61,777 nt of DNA from Microbacteriaceae bacterium. GTDB lineage: Bacteria; Actinomycetota; Actinomycetes; Actinomycetales; Microbacteriaceae. The stretch covers positions 1 through 61,777 of the forward strand of contig CANEXL010000003.1 in NCBI GenBank assembly GCA_947443745.1, given 5' to 3'. Of this stretch, positions 8,966 to 16,775 are shown in pieces. The notes beneath the pieces were generated by a model. The model made no database searches. It had not been told where the DNA came from and saw nothing but the letters and a program-made list of their open reading frames with translations. A program made the position numbers and the translations under genes. Within the stretch, counting starts at the first letter, position 1. Each line of letters opens with the position of its first letter.

Positions 8966-10933
8966 TCAACGGTCGTCGCGCTTTGCGGTGAGCGCCAGCA
9001 TTTCGTTGTACGCCTTGAGTTCGGCGTCGCCCGTGCGATCCGCGTTGCGATCAACGCGCTTGGCAAGCTTCACGTCGTTGCGGTTCCACTGAATTGCGAT
9101 GAAAATCGCCATGATGGCATTGGGAATCTCGCCCACGCTCCAGGCGATGCCGCCGCCGTTTTGCTGATCCTGTAACGGACTCACGCCCCACGTGCGGCCC
9201 ATTGCGCCATACCAGTCGGCGAGGAGCAGAGCGTTACCGCTCATGATGGCGAGCCCAAAGAAGGCGTGCATCGTCATGGCAATCAGCAGTTGCAGCAGCC
9301 TAAACGGGTACGACAGCCGAACCGGTACCGGGTCGATGCCGATCAGGGACTGCACAAACAGGTACCCCGTGATCAAGAAGTGCACGATCATCCACTCGTG
9401 ACCAATGTGGTCAATCGCCGACCACCTAAACAGGGGCGAGTAGTAGAACAGCCACAGCGAACCCACGAAGTTGATGGTTGCGAAGGCGGGGTGAGAAATG
9501 AATCCGGCATATTTGGAGTGAACGGCCTTGAGGATCCATTCGCGGCCACCGCGAGAGCCATCGGTACGTTTGAGCACGGCGCGCATCGCCAAGGTCACCG
9601 GGGCGCCGGGCACCAACAGAATCGGGATCATCATGCCGATGGTCATGTGCGCCGCCATATGCGCGCTGAACAGGTAGGCCTCGTAGGAGTTGATGCCGCC
9701 GTTCGTCACATAGAACAGCAGCAGCATGCCGCCGATCCAGGAGACCGTGCGCATGATGGGCCATTTGTCGCCGCGGCGGTTGAGACGATACACACCAAAA
9801 ATGTAGAAGAAGATGGCGAAGGCGGTGATCAGCATCCAGATGAGGTCGAAATTCCACGCCGTGAAGTACTTCTCGAGGGTGAGCTCGGAGGGCAGAACGT
9901 CACCGGTCAGAATCTCTGCGGGGGTCGGCGACTGATTGAGACTCTGCACCACGGGCGTGGCCGTGCGGGAAAGTCCGGCCGCTACTCCGGAGGCAGCCCC
10001 CATGACAGTGAGTTCCAGGGTGGCGAAAATCCAGAAATAACGGGCTTTGGATGTCGCGACCAACCGGCCGATCAGAAAACCGCGTTGCCACAGCCCAAAG
10101 ACTCCGAGAAGGACGAAGAGCGCCACCTTGACCAGAACGAGGAGTCCATAGGGTGTCGTGTACAGGGCCTCCCACGTGCCAAGGCGAACGACGGCGTTGG
10201 CCACGCCCGACACGACCACGACAATGAAGGACACCAGGGCGATGGTGGAATAGCGCGCGACGACGGTCGCGAGGCGGCCGGGCTCGATGGTGCGCTTGAG
10301 AAGGACCAAGACCAGCAGTCCCCCCAGCCAGACCGAGACGAAGACGATGTGCAGGCCGAGTGAGGTAATCGCCATGGCGTGACCGGAGATGCCCGCGGAA
10401 TGCCCCTGCAGCGCCATGGGAACAAGCGTGCCGACCGCGGCAAGCCCCACAAAGAACAGGGCCGTCTGGTTTGTTACGGCGAAACAGAGCACGGCGACCA
10501 GTGCGGCCGTGAAAGTGGTGATGAGCCAGGCCTGGCCGAGGCTGATTTCGGTGAAGAAGAAACCGAGGGCCTTGCCGAAGGATTGGTCCGTAGAGAAGGG
10601 CGTCTGGCTCACGTTCAGAAACGTGAAAATTCCAGTGACCGCGGAGGCGACCGTGAGAACCATGGCCGAAGCGGCGGCCACATCGATGGCCTTGAAGTAC
10701 GCGACCTCGGTGGCGGTGAAGGCCCAGAGCGCCAGCATGACGGCGCCGATGGTCGTCGCAGCCGAGAGGTACACGACGACGGTGACCATTGGGAGGCCAA
10801 AGCGCACGGTAGCGCCGGGGTCACCGATGCTCAGCGGCGCTGCGCCGCCGCCGGAGAAGAGCGCCGCGATGAGCGCGCCACACGCGACCGCCAAGACGAG
10901 GGCGGGGGTGCTCAGGCGAAGGATTCGTGACAC
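8966..10933 (-). CDS. CopD-CtaG fusion: copper transport / cytochrome c oxidase assembly membrane protein
   Basis: The ORF track starts at a TTG (10951). I prefer the GTG at 10933 (VSRILRLSTPALVLAVACG) because TAGGCT lies 7 nt upstream, giving about 655 residues. The N-terminal half has many membrane helices and a CopD-like core (GHAMAITSLGLHIVFVSVWLGGLLVLVLLKR). The C-terminal half is a CtaG/caa3 assembly domain (YLFSAHMAAHMTIGMMIPILLVPGAPVTLAMR, HEWMIVHFLITGYLFVQSLIGIDP, FFGLAIMSGNALL). Clustered His and Met on membrane faces suit copper handling. This fusion is common in actinobacteria and probably supplies copper for oxidase maturation. Confidence 0.9.
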   Translation of the reverse strand: MSRILRLSTPALVLAVACGALIAALFSGGGAAPLSIGDPGATVRFGLPMVTVVVYLSAATTIGAVMLALWAFTATEVAYFKAIDVAAASAMVLTVASAVTGIFTFLNVSQTPFSTDQSFGKALGFFFTEISLGQAWLITTFTAALVAVLCFAVTNQTALFFVGLAAVGTLVPMALQGHSAGISGHAMAITSLGLHIVFVSVWLGGLLVLVLLKRTIEPGRLATVVARYSTIALVSFIVVVVSGVANAVVRLGTWEALYTTPYGLLVLVKVALFVLLGVFGLWQRGFLIGRLVATSKARYFWIFATLELTVMGAASGVAAGLSRTATPVVQSLNQSPTPAEILTGDVLPSELTLEKYFTAWNFDLIWMLITAFAIFFYIFGVYRLNRRGDKWPIMRTVSWIGGMLLLFYVTNGGINSYEAYLFSAHMAAHMTIGMMIPILLVPGAPVTLAMRAVLKRTDGSRGGREWILKAVHSKYAGFISHPAFATINFVGSLWLFYYSPLFRWSAIDHIGHEWMIVHFLITGYLFVQSLIGIDPVPVRLSYPFRLLQLLIAMTMHAFFGLAIMSGNALLLADWYGAMGRTWGVSPLQDQQNGGGIAWSVGEIPNAIMAIFIAIQWNRNDVKLAKRVDRNADRTGDAELKAYNEMLALTAKRDDR

Positions 10934-11014
10934 AAGTTCAAGCCTAGGCAATATTGGGGGGCGTCACGACGAGCATCCGGTCATGAACCGTTATGAGGGC
11001 GCGCGTTAAACGAA

Positions 11015-11048
11015 CAACGGGCACACACCCGAAGGCGTGCACCCGTTG
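11015..11048 (-). terminator. hairpin terminator after the HU gene
   Basis: CAACGGG and CCCGTTG form a perfect 7-bp base, extended inward by partly paired GCAC/GTGT, 17 nt past the HU stop codon. The U tract on the minus strand is short (TTCGTTT). Confidence 0.6.
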
Positions 11049-11065
11049 AAACGTGTGAGCTAAAA

Positions 11066-11347
11066 CTAGGCCTTGACTGCTGCCTTGAGCTTGCTACCAG
11101 CGGAGATCTTGACCGAGTGACCGGCGGCGATCTGGATGGTGGCACCAGTCTGGGGGTTACGACCCGTGCGTGCTGCACGTGAGGTGCGCTCTACGGAAAG
11201 GAAACCAGGAATGGTGACCTTGCCGCCCTGAGCGATCTCAGCGGAGATGGTTGCGAACAATGCGTCAAGAACGCCGTTCACAGCTGCCTGCGAAAGGTTG
11301 GTGTGAGCGGCTACTGCTGCGACAACCTCAGACTTGTTGAGAGCCAT
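11066..11347 (-). CDS. hup: HU family DNA-binding protein
   Basis: This 93-residue nucleoid protein matches bacterial HU along its length: NKSEVVAAVA at the dimer core, GGKVTIPGFLSVERTSRAARTGRNPQTGATIQIAAGHSVKISAGSKLK with the RNPQTG tip that inserts into the DNA minor groove. It lacks the long Lys/Ala tail seen in mycobacterial HU. AGGAGG lies just upstream of the ATG. It follows rpsN by 57 bp on the same strand, and the gap includes GCTACCGGAGTAGC, a small hairpin, so it may be partly cotranscribed with the ribosomal genes. Confidence 0.96.
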   Translation of the reverse strand: MALNKSEVVAAVAAHTNLSQAAVNGVLDALFATISAEIAQGGKVTIPGFLSVERTSRAARTGRNPQTGATIQIAAGHSVKISAGSKLKAAVKA

Positions 11348-11404
11348 TTTTGTCCTCCTGGACGTAGTTGCTACCGGAGTAGCGTCGAATATACAAACGA
11401 AAAC

Positions 11405-11710
11405 TTACCAGCTGGACTTGGTAATACCCGGCAATTCGCCTCGGTGCGCCATATCGCGAAAACGAACACGCGAAATGCCAAACTTCGTGAGAACTCCTCG
11501 GGGACGACCGTCGATGGCGTCGCGGCTGCGAACACGAATCGGCGATGCGTTGCGGGGAAGCTTCTGCAGGGCTACGCGGGCAGCCTCACGGGTCTCGTCG
11601 GTACCGTTGATGTCAACGAGTGCCTTCTTGATTTCAAGGCGCTTGGCGGCATAACGCTCGACAATTACCTTGCGCTGCTCGTTACGGGCAATCTTGCTCT
11701 TCTTAGCCAT
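11405..11710 (-). CDS. rpsN: 30S ribosomal protein S14, zinc-free form
   Basis: The 101-residue sequence ([14 protein letters not shown]...[39 protein letters not shown]) is the long S14 type without the CXXC pairs that bind zinc in the short form. It is the last of three ribosomal genes. Its ATG shares one base with the rpmG stop (TAATG), which implies coupled translation. In mycobacteria, the zinc-free S14, L33 and L28 form a Zur-controlled set that replaces zinc-binding versions. The zur gene and zinc transporter lie 1 kb upstream here, but no Zur box is visible at this operon. Confidence 0.96.
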   Translation of the reverse strand: MAKKSKIARNEQRKVIVERYAAKRLEIKKALVDINGTDETREAARVALQKLPRNASPIRVRSRDAIDGRPRGVLTKFGISRVRFRDMAHRGELPGITKSSW

Positions 11711-11877
11711 TAGCGCTCCTCGCGGAATTCCACGTGCTTGCGCACTACGGGATCGTACTTCTTCAGTACGAGACGGTCTGGGTTGTTACGACGGTTCTTG
11801 CGCGTCACGTAGGTGTATCCCGTGCCAGCGGTCGACTTCATCTTGATAATCGGGCGTACGTCTTGTGCTTTAGCCAT
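11710..11877 (-). CDS. rpmG: 50S ribosomal protein L33, zinc-free form
   Basis: This gene is too short for the ORF track. ATG at 11877 to TAA at 11710 encodes 55 residues beginning [20 protein letters not shown] and ending [16 protein letters not shown]. The sequence is typical L33 and contains no Cys, so it is the zinc-independent form. Both junctions are one-base TAATG overlaps, with rpmB upstream and rpsN downstream, so the three genes form a tightly coupled operon. Confidence 0.95.
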   Translation of the reverse strand: MAKAQDVRPIIKMKSTAGTGYTYVTRKNRRNNPDRLVLKKYDPVVRKHVEFREER

Positions 11878-12113
11878 TAGATTTTCTCCCCACGTGCAAG
11901 GAGATCCTTGACGACGGACTCAATGCCACGTACGTCGATAACCTTGATGCCCTTAGCTGACAATTGCAGCGTGACGTTGCGGCGAAGCGAAGGTACGTAG
12001 TACTTCTTCTTCTGGATGTTGGGGTCGAAACGACGCTTCGTGCGTCGGTGCGAGTGTGAAATGTTGTGACCGAAGCCAGGAATGGCTCCGGTAACTTGAC
12101 AGGTCGCAGCCAT
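11877..12113 (-). CDS. rpmB: 50S ribosomal protein L28, zinc-free form
   Basis: The track ORF extends to 12245, but L28 starts at MAATCQVTG (ATG at 12113), preceded by a strong AGGAGG, giving 78 residues. The core [47 protein letters not shown] matches the L28 type that has a single N-terminal Cys and no paired CXXC motifs, like mycobacterial RpmB2. It is the first gene of rpmB-rpmG-rpsN. The 5' region holds an inverted repeat at 12132-12149. Confidence 0.95.
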   Translation of the reverse strand: MAATCQVTGAIPGFGHNISHSHRRTKRRFDPNIQKKKYYVPSLRRNVTLQLSAKGIKVIDVRGIESVVKDLLARGEKI

Positions 12114-12131
12114 GTCTATCCTCCTAATACC

Positions 12132-12149
12132 GTAAGGCGAATGCCTTAC
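12132..12149. promoter_or_regulatory. inverted repeat in the rpmB 5' region
   Basis: GTAAGGC-GAAT-GCCTTAC is a perfect 7-bp inverted repeat beginning 19 bp upstream of the rpmB ATG, just before the Shine-Dalgarno site. It could be a protein operator or a hairpin in the leader. It does not match the TGAxAATxATTxTCA Zur pattern seen at znuA. Confidence 0.5.
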
Positions 12150-12326
12150 CCAAGATTTCTTGTCGACACGCAAAAAACCAGCAATCTTGCGACTGCGGCG
12201 TAAAGCGCGCTGCCGAACGAGGAATTCCGTCCAGCCAAGGATCAACTCTATGTCAGAGCAGCCATTTCCTGCAAACTCGTGTCGCTTTTAAGATGCCGGT
12301 GTGGCAGGTGTGGCCGGTGCGCTGCA

Positions 12327-12414
12327 GGGCAGCAGGGCAGCAGAGCAGCAGAGCAGCAGAGCAGCAGAGCAGCAGGGCAGCAGGGCAGCAGGACAGCAGA
12401 GCAGCAGAGCAGCA
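12327..12414. repeat. 8-bp tandem repeat, 11 copies
   Basis: Eleven consecutive units of G(G/A)(G/A)CAGCA (mostly GAGCAGCA and GGGCAGCA) run without interruption. The 8-bp period is not a multiple of three, so the array is not coding in any frame for long. It lies upstream of rpmB. Confidence 0.95.
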
Positions 12415-12556
12415 GGGTGTTTTGCGTCATATCGGCGTGATTCCCCTCCCGCCCATCGCCCCCTTCACCGGCTCCAATCGAGACGTCGCAATTTGTGGTC
12501 TCCGAAGCACCGACCCTCATCGACATGACGCATTTCGCGACCGACACGCCGACGGA

Positions 12557-12620
12557 GGTCGCGAAACGCGACCACTCGATGAGACCTTGGCTGATTCAGG
12601 CCGCGAAACGCGACCACTCG
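12557..12620. repeat. duplicated hairpin motif CGCGAAACGCGACCACTCG
   Basis: The 19-bp sequence CGCGAAACGCGACCACTCG occurs at 12560-12578 and 12602-12620. The first copy extends to GGTCGCG-AAA-CGCGACC, a perfect 7-bp stem with a 3-nt loop. An inverted relative (GCATTTCGCGACC) lies about 25 bp upstream, near 12531. Confidence 0.8.
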
Positions 12621-12631
12621 CTGCATCGTCA

Positions 12632-12793
12632 GGGGGTCCGCGGGTCAGGGGGTCCGCGGGTCAGGGGGTCCGCGGGTCAGGGGATCAGGGGTCGCAGGAT
12701 CAGGAGTCGCAGGATCAGGAGTCGCAGGATCAGGAGTCGCGGGATCAGGAGTCGCGGGATCAGGGGTCGCAGGATTAGGGGTCGCGGGATTAG
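12632..12793. repeat. 16-bp and 15-bp tandem repeat arrays after zur
   Basis: Three exact copies of GGGGGTCCGCGGGTCA (16 bp) pass into about seven copies of a 15-bp unit of the type GGAGTCGCAGGATCA. The array reaches the stop codon of zur, so its 3' untranslated region is made of this repeat. Confidence 0.9.
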
Positions 12794-13197
12794 TGGGGAG
12801 AGGGCGTGGAGCAGGCGGCGCACAGGCCAAAGACGTCAACCACGTGCTGCGCGCGGGTGAAACCGTGTTCGGCGGCAACTTCTTGGGCCCAAGCTTCGAC
12901 GGCGTGCGCCTCGATCTCGACGGTCAGCCCACACGAGCGGCAGATCAAGTGGTGGTGGTGGCCAGAGCTGGAGCAGGCGCGAAACAGGTTCTCGCCGTCG
13001 GGCGACTGCAAACTGTCGGCCTCGCCGGCAGTCGCAAGGTCGGCGAGCGCCCGATACACCGTGGCCAGCCCGATGGGCGACCCACCGTCACGCAGGACCG
13101 AGTGCAAGGCCTGCGCGCTCACAAAGCCGTCGTTGCGGCTGAGCGCGTCGCGCACGGCCTCGCGCTGCCACGTATTGCGCTTGGCGCCGGGTGTCAT
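12790..13197 (-). CDS. zur: Fur family regulator, probable zinc uptake regulator Zur
   Basis: I choose ATG at 13197 (MTPGAKRNTWQREAVRDAL), with GAAAGG upstream, over the longer track start that runs into znuB. The 135-residue protein has the Fur winged helix (SAQALHSVLRDGGSPIGLATVYRALADLATAGEAD) and the dimer/metal domain with SSSGHHHHLICRSCGLTVEIE and a final CAAC; the two CXXC pairs hold structural zinc. Position beside a ZnuABC-type operon with a Zur-like operator supports Zur rather than Fur. It is 76 bp downstream of the second permease gene and may be read with it, making the operon autoregulated. Confidence 0.88.
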   Translation of the reverse strand: MTPGAKRNTWQREAVRDALSRNDGFVSAQALHSVLRDGGSPIGLATVYRALADLATAGEADSLQSPDGENLFRACSSSGHHHHLICRSCGLTVEIEAHAVEAWAQEVAAEHGFTRAQHVVDVFGLCAACSTPSPH

Positions 13198-13273
13198 GAC
13201 AGCGCCTTTCGGCCCCAGAGACCGTTCGGGCCAAGACCACGTTCCATCGAGAGAACGGTGAAGAGAATCTCGT

Positions 13274-14071
13274 TCATGCGCGTGCTCCCGACCGCACTCG
13301 GCTGATTCCGAGCGCAATAACGAAGATACCCGCTGCGACTAGTGCGACGCTTGCTCCGGCGCTCACCGCCCAGGTTCGCGAAATGAGGAGCCCAATGAGC
13401 CCGGCCGCAACACCGAGGGTCGGGGCGAGAAAGAGCATGGTCGTCGCCTTCGCGGTGAGCAGGCGCGCGGCGGCGGGCGGCGCTGCGATCAAGGAGATGG
13501 CCAAGATGGCGCCGACCGCGGGGAGCGCCGCAATGACCGTAAGGGTGGTGAGAAGGAGAAGGAGGGCGTCCATCGCTGTTTCATTGAAACCCGCTGCCCG
13601 ATACCCGCGAGGGTCGAAGACCGCGAAGATGAGCTGCTTGCCGGCAAAGATCAGCACGAGAACGGTAACCACAAGAGCAGCACCGGCGAAGAGGGCGTCG
13701 GTCCACGAGGAGGCCAGAACCGAACCGAACAGGAAGCTATCCACGTGAATGGGAATGTTGGGGTTCAGGGCCTGCAATACGACTCCAAAGGCAAACCCTG
13801 CGGTCAACATGACCCCAGAAGCGGCTTGAGCACCCTGCCTCCGCATCTTGCCAATCAGCGCCAGGCCGCCCACCAAAATGAGGCTGGCCACGGCCGCCCC
13901 AATCTGCACGTTGACCCCCGCAACGGCCGCGAGAACGGCCCCCGGGAATGTGGCGTGGGTAAGAGCCTGAGCGAATAGCACGCGGCGACGCAGCACCACG
14001 AACGTTCCGACGAGGCCACTCAGGGCGCCCACCAACGTAATGACGATAAGGGCGCGATCGAAATAACTCAT
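13274..14071 (-). CDS. zinc/manganese ABC transporter permease (second ZnuB-type)
   Basis: The 265-residue integral membrane protein belongs to the ABC-3 family (ZnuB/TroC), with about eight helices. Family features include [35 protein letters not shown] near the N-terminus and [33 protein letters not shown], the coupling region. It overlaps the preceding permease by 4 bp (ATGA). Two different permeases imply a heterodimeric channel, as in TroCD-type systems. Confidence 0.9.
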   Translation of the reverse strand: MSYFDRALIVITLVGALSGLVGTFVVLRRRVLFAQALTHATFPGAVLAAVAGVNVQIGAAVASLILVGGLALIGKMRRQGAQAASGVMLTAGFAFGVVLQALNPNIPIHVDSFLFGSVLASSWTDALFAGAALVVTVLVLIFAGKQLIFAVFDPRGYRAAGFNETAMDALLLLLTTLTVIAALPAVGAILAISLIAAPPAAARLLTAKATTMLFLAPTLGVAAGLIGLLISRTWAVSAGASVALVAAGIFVIALGISRVRSGARA

Positions 14072-14973
14072 GCGGACTTCTCCGCCGGCTCGCGGGCGTC
14101 GCGTACGCGAAGCGAACCCGAACGAGAGGAGAACGCCCGCACAGCCCGCCAGCCGAGCATGACCACGTAGCCCAACACAAAGACGAGCACGACGGTAGCA
14201 CCACCGGGAATGGCAACGTCGGCGCTGACCGACAAGCCAAAGGCAACGGCCAAGCCAATCCAGGATGCCAGCATCGCGAATCCTGCGGAGACGACGAACA
14301 GAAGAGAGAGCCGGCCGGTGGCGAGGCGGGCGACGGCACCCGGAACAATCAGTACCGCCAGCACGAGCAAGTTACCGACCGCGCTTGAAGCGGCCACCAC
14401 CACGAGAGCAATGGCCACGTTAAGAGTCAGGTTGATCACGACGGGACGATACCCGGCAGCCCCCGCCGCCGACCGATCGAAGGCCAAAAACAGTTGACCG
14501 CGAAAGGTCACGATCATCAGAAGGAGCGCAATGACGGCAACGACCGAGGTAATGACGACCTCGGTGGGGGTCACCGTGAGCAGGTGCCCGAACAACAGCG
14601 ACTCGAGTTGGCCGGAGAAGTCGCTGGAGCGCGACACAAAAATCACACCGAGGCTGAACATTGCCGTCAACACGATAGCAATGGTCGCGTCCGAGCTAAC
14701 TTTTCGATTGGCGAGCAGCGTGAGCACGATTGCCGCCGCAATCGCCGCAATCAGTGCCCCGACATACAGGCCCTCGCGACCGCCCACGACGAATCCCGCC
14801 GCGATGCCAGGGAACACCGCATGAGTGAGGCCATCCGATAAGAATTCAAGTCCGCGCAGGTTAATGAAAACCCCAATGACCCCGGCGGCGACGCTCAAAA
14901 CGAGCAACACCAGTAACGCCCGCCCCATAAAGGGCAAGGCGAAAGCCGTGGTCAGGGAGTCGAGGACGGTCAT
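14068..14973 (-). CDS. zinc/manganese ABC transporter permease (first ZnuB-type)
   Basis: This 301-residue ABC-3 family permease has the conserved [35 protein letters not shown] segment and a late [23 protein letters not shown] segment equivalent to that of its neighbour. The C-terminal tail ([20 protein letters not shown]) is cytosolic and charged. It is 2 bp from the ATPase gene and overlaps the second permease gene. The pair probably forms the membrane pore. Confidence 0.9.
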   Translation of the reverse strand: MTVLDSLTTAFALPFMGRALLVLLVLSVAAGVIGVFINLRGLEFLSDGLTHAVFPGIAAGFVVGGREGLYVGALIAAIAAAIVLTLLANRKVSSDATIAIVLTAMFSLGVIFVSRSSDFSGQLESLLFGHLLTVTPTEVVITSVVAVIALLLMIVTFRGQLFLAFDRSAAGAAGYRPVVINLTLNVAIALVVVAASSAVGNLLVLAVLIVPGAVARLATGRLSLLFVVSAGFAMLASWIGLAVAFGLSVSADVAIPGGATVVLVFVLGYVVMLGWRAVRAFSSRSGSLRVRDAREPAEKSA

Positions 14974-14975
14974 TC

Positions 14976-15755
14976 TTAGTGGCCGTCGTGACCGGGAAGA
15001 ACCACGGTGTGCTCGTCGACCTCGACCTGAACACCGCTGAACGCAGCCTGCAGGTTTTCGAGGGTGAGCACATCCGCCAATGTTCCGAAGGCAATTTGTG
15101 TACCGTTGACCAACAAAACGGTGTCACAGACCTCGCGCGCCAACACCAGATCGTGGGTCGTAATCAACACGGCAACACCATTACTTTTCAATTCCCGGAT
15201 GGTCTCCACCAGAGCATCACGGTTGGGTTGATCTAGTCCGTTAAAAGGTTCGTCGAGAAGCAACATGCGGGGGTTCGCGGCAAGCGCTCGCGCAAGAAGC
15301 CCGCGCTGTTGCTGGCCGCCCGAGAGCATGCCAAACCGTATCTTCGCCAAAGCAGTGAGCCCCGTTACGCGCAAGGCTTCCGCAACGGCGGCGCGATCGG
15401 CGCGAGCTGGCAAACGCCACCACCCCAGTCGGCGATAGCGCCCCATCATGACGACCTGTTCGAGCGAGACGGGAAACTCGTGGTCGACCTCGTCGCTTTG
15501 TGGCAGGTATCCCAGTGAGCGTGAGGTGTCGGCACTGCGATCGGCGCCAAAAATGTGCAGGGTTCCCGCCGCGAGCGGAAGCATGCCCAGCACGCCTTTC
15601 AAGAACGTTGACTTGCCGGATCCGTTGGGACCAATCAGTGCCAGCGCCTCACCCGCGTGCACAGTAAGGGTCACCCCATCGAGCGCCACGTCATGGCCGT
15701 AGGCGAAGGCTGCCCCCGACAATTCGAGAACCGCGGGAGCGGCAGAAAAGGTCAT
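14976..15755 (-). CDS. znuC: zinc/manganese ABC transporter ATP-binding protein
   Basis: ATG at 15755 ([20 protein letters not shown]) overlaps the TGA of znuA by 4 bp, so the longer track start is rejected. The 259-residue ATPase has Walker [10 protein letters not shown], signature [16 protein letters not shown], Walker [13 protein letters not shown] and the H-loop TTHD. The C-terminus ([15 protein letters not shown]) ends in His residues that might bind metal. It powers the two permeases encoded directly downstream. Confidence 0.93.
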   Translation of the reverse strand: MTFSAAPAVLELSGAAFAYGHDVALDGVTLTVHAGEALALIGPNGSGKSTFLKGVLGMLPLAAGTLHIFGADRSADTSRSLGYLPQSDEVDHEFPVSLEQVVMMGRYRRLGWWRLPARADRAAVAEALRVTGLTALAKIRFGMLSGGQQQRGLLARALAANPRMLLLDEPFNGLDQPNRDALVETIRELKSNGVAVLITTHDLVLAREVCDTVLLVNGTQIAFGTLADVLTLENLQAAFSGVQVEVDEHTVVLPGHDGH

Positions 15756-16699
15756 AGGGAAAGTGTGGCAGGTAGCGGCAGGACTGCGTAGCCCCACGAA
15801 TCCATCAAGACCGTGACGTTATGGATGGTGGAGGAAAGGTATGTTTCCCCCGCCGAACCGGGTGCTCCCAGCGAGTCGGAATAGAGAGCATTTGCGCCAG
15901 AGAAAACCTTCACGCCAGCTTCCTCCGCGATGGTGGTAGCCAGTTTCGGCGACAGTGACGCTTCGGAGAAGACAGCCTTGGCACCGGTTGTTTTGATGGC
16001 CGCAATCAACGTGTCGAGTTCGGCGGCGCTGGGCTCGGCATTGTCATCGAGGCTTGGAATGATCGATCCCACAAACGTGATGTCGTAGGCGTCATAGAAG
16101 TAGGTGAACGCGTCATGGTTGGTCACCAGTAAGCGTTCGGCCACGGGAACCTGCTCGACGTTGTCGCTCACCCAGGTGTTCAGTGCTGTCAGCTGCGCCT
16201 CGTAGGTCGCGGCGTTGGTCGCGAAGGCATCCGCCTGTTCCGGCTCTGCGGCGGCGAATCCCGCAGCAATGTTTTGCACCATCATGACGGCGTTGGCGGG
16301 GTTGGTCCAGATGTGCGGGTCGTTGCCGATGAGGGTCACTCCCGTGGAGGCGTCGATGACGGTGCCATCGAATCCGGATGCGTCAATGGCGTCCTTGAGC
16401 CACGCCTCCAAGTCGACCCCGCTGGTGACGAGGACCTTGGCGGCACCGAGGTCGAGCAGATTCTTTGCCGACGGGTCAAACCCGTGCACGCTTTGGTTCG
16501 CCTGAACGAGGCCGGTGACGGTGGCCGCTGAGCCGGCAATCTGGCGCGAGAAGTCAGCGACCTGCGTGGTGGTGGCGACGACGGCAAGTTTGGTGGGCGC
16601 TGCGGGGGTGGGCGAGGCGCATCCGCTCAGGGCAAGCACGGTACCGACAACGGCAACGACGGCCGTCGTGATGCCGATGGCCTTCTTTCGTAAATTCAT
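15752..16699 (-). CDS. znuA: zinc ABC transporter substrate-binding lipoprotein
   Basis: The 315-residue protein has a lipoprotein signal peptide with LSGC and the cluster A-I fold. Likely metal ligands are the His in NQSVHGFDP, in DPHIWTNP and in TNHDAFTYF, plus an Asp in ALYSDSLG; three His point to zinc more than manganese. The long His-rich loop found in many ZnuA proteins is absent. It is the first gene of znuA-znuC-permease-permease. The start is supported by a promoter and Zur operator directly upstream, with the -10 box 6 nt from the ATG. Confidence 0.9.
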   Translation of the reverse strand: MNLRKKAIGITTAVVAVVGTVLALSGCASPTPAAPTKLAVVATTTQVADFSRQIAGSAATVTGLVQANQSVHGFDPSAKNLLDLGAAKVLVTSGVDLEAWLKDAIDASGFDGTVIDASTGVTLIGNDPHIWTNPANAVMMVQNIAAGFAAAEPEQADAFATNAATYEAQLTALNTWVSDNVEQVPVAERLLVTNHDAFTYFYDAYDITFVGSIIPSLDDNAEPSAAELDTLIAAIKTTGAKAVFSEASLSPKLATTIAEEAGVKVFSGANALYSDSLGAPGSAGETYLSSTIHNVTVLMDSWGYAVLPLPATLSL

Positions 16700-16705
16700 G
16701 GTTTA

Positions 16706-16734
16706 ACCGTAGGCTTATTGATAATGATTGTCAA
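16706..16734 (-). promoter_or_regulatory. znuA promoter, leaderless type
   Basis: On the minus strand TTGACA (16734-16729), a 17-bp spacer and TACGGT (16711-16706) precede the ATG by 6 nt. The -35 box lies inside the Zur-like operator. Confidence 0.7.
16718..16734. promoter_or_regulatory. Zur-type operator at znuA
   Basis: TTGATAATGATTGTCAA is a near-perfect palindrome. Its inner TGATAATGATTGTCA matches the actinobacterial Zur pattern TGAAAATGATTTTCA at 13 of 15 positions as I recall that pattern. It covers the -35 box of znuA, so binding of Zur with zinc should block transcription. It also lies about 40 bp upstream of the divergent trhO start. Confidence 0.78.
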
Positions 16735-16763
16735 TATGAGTAGTGAGCCTCAGGGTGCGGGCG

Positions 16764-16769
16764 TAAAAT
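16764..16769 (+). promoter_or_regulatory. trhO -10 box, leaderless type
   Basis: TAAAAT ends 6 nt before the ATG at 16776, and there is no Shine-Dalgarno site. The -35 region is weak. Confidence 0.5.
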
Positions 16770-16775
16770 TGGCGC

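Larger units (their letters stand above)
12150..12789. other. gene-free region between zur and rpmB, rich in repeats
   Basis: About 640 bp separate the zur stop from the rpmB leader. Apart from the two tandem arrays and the hairpin pair listed separately I find no credible gene. The track ORFs here are products of repeat translation. The promoter of the ribosomal operon should lie near 12150-12320, but I cannot place it with confidence. Confidence 0.7.

Noticed and set aside
12132-12149. GTAAGGC-GAAT-GCCTTAC as a Zur box
   Set aside because: It lacks the TGAxAATxATTxTCA pattern present at znuA; kept only as an unexplained inverted repeat.
12114-12245. N-terminal extension of L28 in the track ORF
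   Set aside because: L28 proteins begin at MAATC, which has AGGAGG directly upstream; the extension covers the leader and an inverted repeat.
12248-12878. Track ORFs on both strands through the tandem arrays (for example 12293-12778 and 12495-12860)
   Set aside because: They translate repeat DNA into monotonous peptides (EQQSSRAAEQQ, QDQESQDQES), lack ribosome sites and overlap each other in several frames.
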